In this document: positions 5,883 through 9,038 of the stretch, piece by piece | Layout: each line of letters opens with the position of its first letter | Numbering within the stretch: the first letter of the stretch is position 1 | From: Caldifarciminota bacterium | GTDB lineage: Bacteria > WOR-3 > Hydrothermia > UBA1063 > CAJXJZ01 | Assembly (NCBI GenBank): GCA_027073945.1 | Contig: JALTEL010000224.1 | Span: 1-9,038 of the forward strand | DNA length: 9,038 nucleotides | Direction of reading: 5' to 3' | Notes under the pieces: generated by a model | Databases searched by the model: none | What the model was told of the DNA's origin: nothing | The model's input: the letters and a program-made list of their open reading frames with translations, nothing else | Program-made: the position numbers and the translations under genes

Positions 5883-5896
5883 TTGCAGAGACATAG
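5672..5896 (+). CDS. Unknown 74-aa small protein
   Basis: This is the first gene after the predicted promoter, with the A-rich leader and ACAGCTATG start context. The body (1-62) looks like a compact beta-rich fold: KIKLTYLDGS, then a helix LEQLRERFKG, then strands ending GGKYELIN. The last dozen codons are a direct reading of the next gene's leader repeat, and the frame ends at TAG 5894-5896, 20 bases into the next ORF. The original end may have been at the TAA inside the repeat (5854-5856), which is out of frame now. The protein resembles small conserved proteins of gut mobile elements in style only; no family is recognised. Confidence 0.7.
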   Translation: MKNAKIKLTYLDGSRGDVYTLEQLRERFKGEDSVWVEGFINQIMVQGYAYTRMGGKYELINNQNKNYSHEIAET

Positions 5897-6146
5897 ACTG
5901 GAAAAATACAATCCATGCAAAAGGGATATAAAAGATAGCAGAAAGAAAATAGCATGGGCAGTATTTTCTTACTTGGACGAGAACGGGGTGGAATACAGAA
6001 GATCATATACAGCCCCGTGTAATACCCCTGAAAATTATTTCTGGGGGAAAGCGCCGAAACAAATAACAACACTAAAAAATTACAGCTATGGAAACAGATC
6101 ACTATGTACAAATTCAGAATTTCAAGTCTTTTTTCCGGACAAGTAA
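5877..6146 (+). CDS. Unknown 89-aa small protein
   Basis: It starts in the second copy of the leader repeat (AGCCATG). The N-terminus is strongly basic; the centre (KIAWAVFSYLDENGVEYRRS) looks like two beta strands with a turn. The last 30 codons read through the leader of the next gene and 59 bases of the next ORF, ending at TAA 6144-6146, so the natural C-terminus may have been earlier, before an indel. Function unknown. Confidence 0.6.
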   Translation: MKLQRHRLEKYNPCKRDIKDSRKKIAWAVFSYLDENGVEYRRSYTAPCNTPENYFWGKAPKQITTLKNYSYGNRSLCTNSEFQVFFPDK

Positions 6147-6273
6147 GCCGGATTACAAAGACAAGGATTTTCCTTCTGATGCTATTATTTTGGCCTTTCT
6201 GTATGCGTCTAAGGGGAACAACTACAAAGCGGCCGAAATGCTCGTGAAATATTATAAATTAATTAATAAATAA
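6088..6273 (+). CDS. Unknown 61-aa small protein
   Basis: The start has the ACAGCTATG context shared by several genes in this operon, which supports it against the frame that overlaps it. The C-terminal half (DAIILAFLYASKGNNYKAAE and on to the end) looks like a helical hairpin with a hydrophobic face. The next start, ATG 6281, lies seven bases after its TAA. No family is recognised. Confidence 0.65.
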   Translation: METDHYVQIQNFKSFFRTSKPDYKDKDFPSDAIILAFLYASKGNNYKAAEMLVKYYKLINK

Positions 6274-6280
6274 TACAGCT

Positions 6281-6745
6281 ATGAAAACAACATTTTTGAA
6301 CGGAGATGAAAGCCTTAGGGAAAGAGGCCTTCAGGCTTTGAGAAGCTATGCCGAAGACCTTGAGTTTTTCATGGATTATCCGGTTAATGACCTGGATGAT
6401 CTGCGTGAAATGCTACGGGACAAAGATTTAAGCTTTGCGGAGATTCGCAAGGTTTTGCAGAAGTATGACGAGGTTGGAGCTTTTTTTGAATACGGGTTAA
6501 GTTTTGATTTTGTTGAAGCTGGCACCTTTGAGGATCAAAAGGAACCTTATTATAGGTATCAATTAGCCTGGGGTGGTCCTTCTGCAGAAATACGTTTTTA
6601 CCAGAACAGGACAGAATTTGTCTTTCTGGACTGGTTTGTAGGCGTAGGCTTTGACGTGTCTGACGAACCATGGGCGCAATGGCTTAATGATTATTTTACG
6701 GAAATAGACATGATTCAGGAAGATAGGTTTTTTGAATTTGCTTAG
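6281..6745 (+). CDS. Conserved-looking 154-aa mobile-element protein
   Basis: The start has the TACAGCTATG context. Residues 1-75 are mainly helical and acidic (RERGLQALRSYAEDLEFF, then DDLREMLRDKDLS). The C-terminal half holds a segment YQLAWGGPSAEIRFY and then EFVFLDWFVGVGFDV. From memory this GGPS-E-RFY plus FLDWF pattern recurs in unnamed proteins of Bacteroidales mobile elements, but I cannot name the family. There is no membrane segment. Its stop TAG 6743-6745 is a true end, since the frame beyond it runs through a structured RNA and codes nothing protein-like. The last base of the stop is the first base of that RNA candidate. Confidence 0.8.
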   Translation: MKTTFLNGDESLRERGLQALRSYAEDLEFFMDYPVNDLDDLREMLRDKDLSFAEIRKVLQKYDEVGAFFEYGLSFDFVEAGTFEDQKEPYYRYQLAWGGPSAEIRFYQNRTEFVFLDWFVGVGFDVSDEPWAQWLNDYFTEIDMIQEDRFFEFA

Positions 6746-6812
6746 CCCTGTTTGGAACGCGGCCGGGTTCGACTCCCGGCTAGGGTTCAATATGGCAACG
6801 CGGCAAACCGCG
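6745..6812 (+). ncRNA. Structured RNA, possible HDV-like self-cleaving ribozyme
   Basis: Seen directly: GCCCTG (6745-6750) pairs with TAGGGT (6781-6786), starting with a G-U pair. CCGGG (6763-6767) pairs with CCCGG (6775-6779) around the loop TTCGACT. CGCGG (6758-6762) can pair with CCGCG (6808-6812), which is preceded by CAAA. This is the strand order of the HDV nested double pseudoknot: P1, P2, P3, P1', J4/2, P2'. CAAA fits the CNRA pattern that carries the catalytic C, here C6804. Weak points: P1 has six rather than seven pairs, P4 is nearly absent, the loop lacks the usual L3 pattern, and a second CGCGG at 6799-6803 competes as a local hairpin. The alternative is a tRNA remnant: the hairpin and loop match a T-arm, but no D or anticodon arm exists. 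It would cut just before G6745, the last base of the upstream stop codon. Confidence 0.4.
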
Positions 6813-6834
6813 GGTTAATTAATACTTAATTATT

Positions 6835-7371
6835 ATGAAAACAAAAATGATCGTTGACACAAGTTATCAAGGTATTGATAGTGTCGTAGTGAACCGGTTT
6901 TTCACGAAAGATGAAAAAACACGGATGAAGAAATTTTTCGAAAGTTACATTGAGGCTTGCTATCCGGAGGAAATGGAAAAACAACAAACTGAAATGTTGG
7001 AAAAATTAGAGGAGTTGAAAGGAAAAGGATTCGATCCCAAGATAACACAAGAAACCGTTTTCTTTCCGATTGATTCGGCTAATAACATCCGGCTTCAGTT
7101 TTATTTTCGGATTACCTGGCCGAATAATTACTGGATGTCTGCCTCTGTTGGAACGCAAAACCTTGCTTCTCATTATTCTGTGAAGTCTGCTTTTCTGAAT
7201 GAAGAGAAGACTCAAGAAGAAATGAATGAAGCCATGGATGTATTACGAATCATTGATCGGGCAGTAGAAAATGCGCGTATCTTTCGGGAATTACAGCGGG
7301 CTAATACAGAAATTGCCAAAATGCAAGAAAATATTAATGAACTAGAACAACAACTTGATCCGGCAATCTGA
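6835..7371 (+). CDS. Unknown 178-aa protein with C-terminal coiled coil
   Basis: The gene follows the structured RNA after an AT-rich leader (TTAATTAATACTTAATTATT). Residues 25-65 are helical and charged, with alternating Glu and Lys. The middle (about 75-110) is beta-like, reading TVFFPIDSANNIRLQFYFRI and then WMSASVG. The last 50 residues form a heptad-like helix (RELQRANTEIAKMQENINEL). This suggests a soluble oligomeric protein. The TGA stop (7369-7371) lies inside the conserved CTGATGA of the hammerhead ribozyme, so the last codons serve both protein and RNA, and self-cleavage would occur 43 bases after the stop. Function unknown. Confidence 0.78.
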   Translation: MKTKMIVDTSYQGIDSVVVNRFFTKDEKTRMKKFFESYIEACYPEEMEKQQTEMLEKLEELKGKGFDPKITQETVFFPIDSANNIRLQFYFRITWPNNYWMSASVGTQNLASHYSVKSAFLNEEKTQEEMNEAMDVLRIIDRAVENARIFRELQRANTEIAKMQENINELEQQLDPAI

Positions 7372-7430
7372 TGAGGCCCTGAAGGCCGAAACCCGGCTAC
7401 GTGCTGGCCGGGTCATTGTCTAACCATTAA
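7355..7430 (+). ncRNA. Type I hammerhead self-cleaving ribozyme
   Basis: All conserved parts can be read. The core CTGATGA is at 7368-7374. Stem II is GGCC (7375-7378) with GGCC (7384-7387) and loop CTGAA. The core GAA is at 7388-7390. Stem III is ACCCGGC (7391-7397) with GCCGGGT (7407-7413), seven pairs including the required A-U at its base. The cleavage triplet GUC is at 7412-7414, so cutting is expected after C7414. Stem I is GGCAAT (7362-7367) with ATTGTC (7415-7420), six pairs with one G-U. Beyond an internal loop (CC against TAACC), TTGAT (7355-7359) can pair with ATTAA (7426-7430); such a loop could contact loop II. The open ends are in stem I, which makes it type I. Hammerheads are known from gut bacterial and phage DNA. 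It would separate the upstream cistron from the 7443 gene and its followers, leaving a 5'-OH end with a short leader. Confidence 0.9.
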
Positions 7431-7442
7431 AACAAAAAAGCC

Positions 7443-7640
7443 ATGAGAACACTACAATTAAATAACAAAGAGATTGCAATGATATGCGAATCTTTGCAAT
7501 TGTTTTACAACCAAAAGTTAGACCTGGTGGAAAATAATCGGAAACTTTTGACGGACACAGAAACCACAAAAATACTGGAGGATGCTGATAACTATGCAGC
7601 ATTATCCGAAAGTATTGAAGACGGAAGAAAAGATGTTTAA
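7443..7640 (+). CDS. Unknown 65-aa helical protein
   Basis: ATG 7443 follows the hammerhead 3' product, so its cleaved mRNA would carry only a 28-base leader with AAAAAAGCC before the start. The protein is predicted almost wholly helical: IAMICESLQLFYNQKLDLVE (11-30), then TKILEDADNYAALSESIED (42-60). It is acidic with no membrane segment, and looks like a small helical-bundle protein of mobile elements. Function unknown. Confidence 0.7.
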   Translation: MRTLQLNNKEIAMICESLQLFYNQKLDLVENNRKLLTDTETTKILEDADNYAALSESIEDGRKDV

Positions 7641-7654
7641 TTAAAATAACTATC

Positions 7655-7831
7655 ATGCGAACAATTAAAACAACAGCGCAGCATATTGTGTTCATCTATG
7701 ATCCGGTGAAAGGCTGGGTCCCAGAGAACGCAGAAGAAGAAAATAAGTTTCAGGAACTGGACAATGAAACAGTCTTTTTCCTGGCCTACTTTCTTGTGAA
7801 AAACTTGTCGGCCCTTATTGTTAATCATTAG
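7655..7831 (+). CDS. 58-aa protein with hydrophobic C-terminus
   Basis: ATG 7655 (after TAACTATC) runs to TAG 7829-7831, 15 bases after the previous stop, in the same operon. The first half has beta-like IVFIYDP and GWVPEN segments; then comes an acidic stretch and a hydrophobic end (VFFLAYFLVKNLSALIV, about 40-56), which could be a tail anchor or a buried helix. No family is recognised. Its spacing and the start-stop arrangement with the next gene support that it is real. Confidence 0.6.
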   Translation: MRTIKTTAQHIVFIYDPVKGWVPENAEEENKFQELDNETVFFLAYFLVKNLSALIVNH

Positions 7832-7842
7832 GAATTGCAGCT

Positions 7843-8004
7843 ATGTTAACAAGGGCTGATAAAACAAAAGTGGAGCGGCAGGCAATCTATAAGATTTTGC
7901 TTGAGACAGGTGATCTGGCAAAAAGATTGCTGCGCCCTGCTACTTTTAAAAATAAAATGAAATACAGTCGTAAAACAAAACACACGAAAAAGCGTTTTGG
8001 TTAG
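7843..8004 (+). CDS. 53-aa basic protein
   Basis: ATG 7843 has the GCAGCTATG context seen before other genes of this operon and lies 11 bases after the preceding stop. It ends at TAG 8002-8004. The product is helical in the middle (KVERQAIYKILLETGDLAKR) and ends in a Lys/Arg-rich tail (KYSRKTKHTKKRFG), so nucleic acid binding is possible. It is the last gene before a terminator. Function unknown. Confidence 0.6.
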   Translation: MLTRADKTKVERQAIYKILLETGDLAKRLLRPATFKNKMKYSRKTKHTKKRFG

Positions 8005-8010
8005 ACGTGG

Positions 8011-8061
8011 AAGAAGGCCCAGACAGTTTCATAGCTGGCTGTTTCCGGACCTTCTTTTTTT
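8011..8061 (+). terminator. Rho-independent terminator of the small-gene operon
   Basis: AAGAAGG (8011-8017) pairs with CCTTCTT (8050-8056), and CC (8019-8020) pairs with GG (8047-8048) after one mismatch. CAG (8024-8026) with CTG (8039-8041) may extend the stem. A run of seven T (8055-8061) follows. It starts 7 bases after the stop of the 53-aa gene. Confidence 0.65.
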
Positions 8062-8074
8062 AAAAACAAATATC

Positions 8075-8281
8075 ATGGGAAAAATTATACAGATGATAGC
8101 AACCGGAGATGATTCATATATTTTCTTGCTGGGCTTTAATCCGGAGAAAATGGAGTTAACCTTCCGCACAAGTCGCAATATCCAAAGCTTGCAAAAAGAG
8201 AAGGTGGTCATTAAAGATCATACGGTTTATACTAATCTATATTTTTTTGATGTGGGCTATTTAAAACCATTTCTGCAATGA
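8075..8281 (+). CDS. Unknown 68-aa small protein
   Basis: ATG 8075 is chosen instead of an earlier in-frame start at 7997 because that longer frame would run through the preceding stop region and the terminator hairpin, whereas 8075 follows the A-rich sequence typical here. The protein looks beta-rich: KIIQMIATGDDSYIFLLGF, then a helix near 45, then TNLYFFDVGYL. It is not recognised. It overlaps the next ATG by 4 bases (ATGA), which indicates coupled translation. How it is transcribed after the terminator is unclear; read-through is possible. Confidence 0.6.
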   Translation: MGKIIQMIATGDDSYIFLLGFNPEKMELTFRTSRNIQSLQKEKVVIKDHTVYTNLYFFDVGYLKPFLQ

Positions 8282-8496
8282 AAAATACATTTTACAAACT
8301 TTATTATTACGTTCGATATGGTGTTTGGTTTGAACCGGGTTATGAATACCAAAAAATAAAGCATACAGACTTAGACCTATTGGAAGCGCATCACAAAACA
8401 ATGTTGTACATGGGATGGGAACAATATACAGATGTTAAAGCTAATTTTTTAAATGTTTGGTGCTGGTACAGACGAAAAAAACAATTTCAGCAATAA
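8278..8496 (+). CDS. Unknown 72-aa aromatic-rich protein
   Basis: The start overlaps the previous stop (ATGA). The protein is unusually rich in Tyr and Trp (YKLYYYVRYGVWFEPGYEYQ near the N-terminus, NVWCWYRRKK near the end) and basic at its C-terminus. This is typical of small phage or plasmid proteins of unknown function. It has no membrane segment or signal peptide. Confidence 0.6.
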   Translation: MKNTFYKLYYYVRYGVWFEPGYEYQKIKHTDLDLLEAHHKTMLYMGWEQYTDVKANFLNVWCWYRRKKQFQQ

Positions 8497-8500
8497 TATT

Positions 8501-8508
8501 TATCTTTG
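8501..8508 (+). promoter_or_regulatory. -7 box before the hydrolase gene
   Basis: TATCTTTG matches TAnnTTTG and lies 26 bases upstream of ATG 8535, so a transcript starting near 8514 would have a leader of about 20 bases. No TTTG is found at the -33 distance. Confidence 0.4.
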
Positions 8509-8534
8509 CCGTATGTTAAACAAAACTTTTTACT

Positions 8535-9038
8535 ATGAAAAAGCTAATAACGATGAATATGTTTTTAATTGTTTTGGGCGTGATAGAGCCACGATCTCTT
8601 CCAAACGGTAGTTCCATACCTTTGAACGAAGAAAACGTCTCTGCATGCCTGAGAAGGCACGAAAAACGTCTTTTAGAACAGGGGTCTTTCTCTCCTGGCA
8701 AGCTAAAGAAATATATTAAACTGTTGGATATGCAAAACCCAAAGATAGTTTATGCACAGGCCGTGCTTGAAACAAACAATTTTACTTCACAGATATTTTT
8801 ACAGAACAATAATTTGTTTGGAATGAAGCTGGCCCGTGTAAGAGAAACTAAGGCTGTCGGGGAAAAGTATGGCCATGCAGTTTATAAACATTGGACGGAC
8901 TCAGTACAAGATTACAAGCTGTGGTTTGAGTATCACAGGAAGGTTTTTGCTAAATATGATAGCTATCTTGAGTTCCTGAAAAGGCTGCCGTATGCGGGTG
9001 ATAAAAACTATACTAAGAAAATAAAAAGGCTTGTAAGT
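8535..9038 (+). CDS. Glucosaminidase-type (GH73-like) peptidoglycan hydrolase, 3' partial
   Basis: The enzyme should cleave the glycan chains of peptidoglycan, for lysis or for local wall opening during DNA transfer. The 168 visible residues begin with a short hydrophobic segment after MKK (about 4-16), a weak signal-peptide candidate. The glucosaminidase domain follows: VYAQAVLETNNFTSQIF (72-88) holds the likely catalytic Glu79, NNLFGMK (92-98) is the second typical motif, and YKHWTDSVQDYKLWF (117-131) and YAGDKNYTKKI (153-163) complete it. That last segment normally lies near the domain end, so little is missing except the final helix. A -7 box precedes it. In a prophage this would be a lysin; in a conjugative element, a wall-opening enzyme. 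Confidence 0.85.
   Translation, partial: MKKLITMNMFLIVLGVIEPRSLPNGSSIPLNEENVSACLRRHEKRLLEQGSFSPGKLKKYIKLLDMQNPKIVYAQAVLETNNFTSQIFLQNNNLFGMKLARVRETKAVGEKYGHAVYKHWTDSVQDYKLWFEYHRKVFAKYDSYLEFLKRLPYAGDKNYTKKIKRLVS

Noticed and set aside
6712..6790. Full tRNA gene ending near 6787
   Set aside because: Only the T-arm and a 3' acceptor-like strand are present; there is no D-arm, anticodon arm or matching 5' acceptor at the right distance.
7997..8074. Earlier start at 7997 for the 68-aa gene
   Set aside because: The extension would cover the previous stop and a terminator hairpin, while ATG 8075 fits the local start pattern.

Overview
The window looks like a piece of a mobile element, most likely a prophage or phage and less likely a conjugative element, from a Bacteroidales-type gut bacterium. 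The evidence is the A-rich leaders without clear Shine-Dalgarno sequences, several boxes matching the Bacteroidetes -7 consensus TAnnTTTG, the crowd of very small genes, two DNA methyltransferases, an HNH homing-type endonuclease and a GH73-type peptidoglycan hydrolase. Every gene I can support lies on the + strand. No taxon can be fixed from the sequence alone.

Left part (1-2911): the tail of an unseen gene, then a cytosine-C5 DNA methyltransferase (201-1115) that keeps its motifs on both sides of one in-frame TAG at 651-653. A second long open frame (367-1056), shifted by +1, lies over it and has its own family-like sequence. After a 267-base gap with a 15-bp palindrome and a -7 box come a 48-aa ORF and, starting on an overlapping TTG, a beta-class N4/N6 methyltransferase, then an unknown 137-aa protein.

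Middle (2912-5003): small, partly low-complexity ORFs, one of which needs a shift at an A8 tract just after its ATG; a 352-aa HNH endonuclease with three Cys-bearing modules; a GC-rich 84-codon ORF; and a clear rho-independent terminator.

Right part (5025-8061): a winged-helix-like regulator gene is followed by a paired palindrome overlapping a predicted promoter, and then a run of small genes that ends in a terminator near 8061. Two self-cleaving RNA candidates sit in this run, each overlapping the stop codon of the gene before it. At 7355-7430 there is what reads as a complete type I hammerhead ribozyme: all core nucleotides, three stems and a GUC cleavage site. At 6745-6812 a second structured RNA can be drawn as a P4-poor HDV-like double pseudoknot; its central hairpin also resembles a tRNA T-arm. 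If both cleave, the polycistronic message would be cut into three parts. This is the most interesting feature of the window.

Far right (8075-9038): two unknown small genes, a -7 box, and a nearly complete glucosaminidase-type cell wall hydrolase running off the end.
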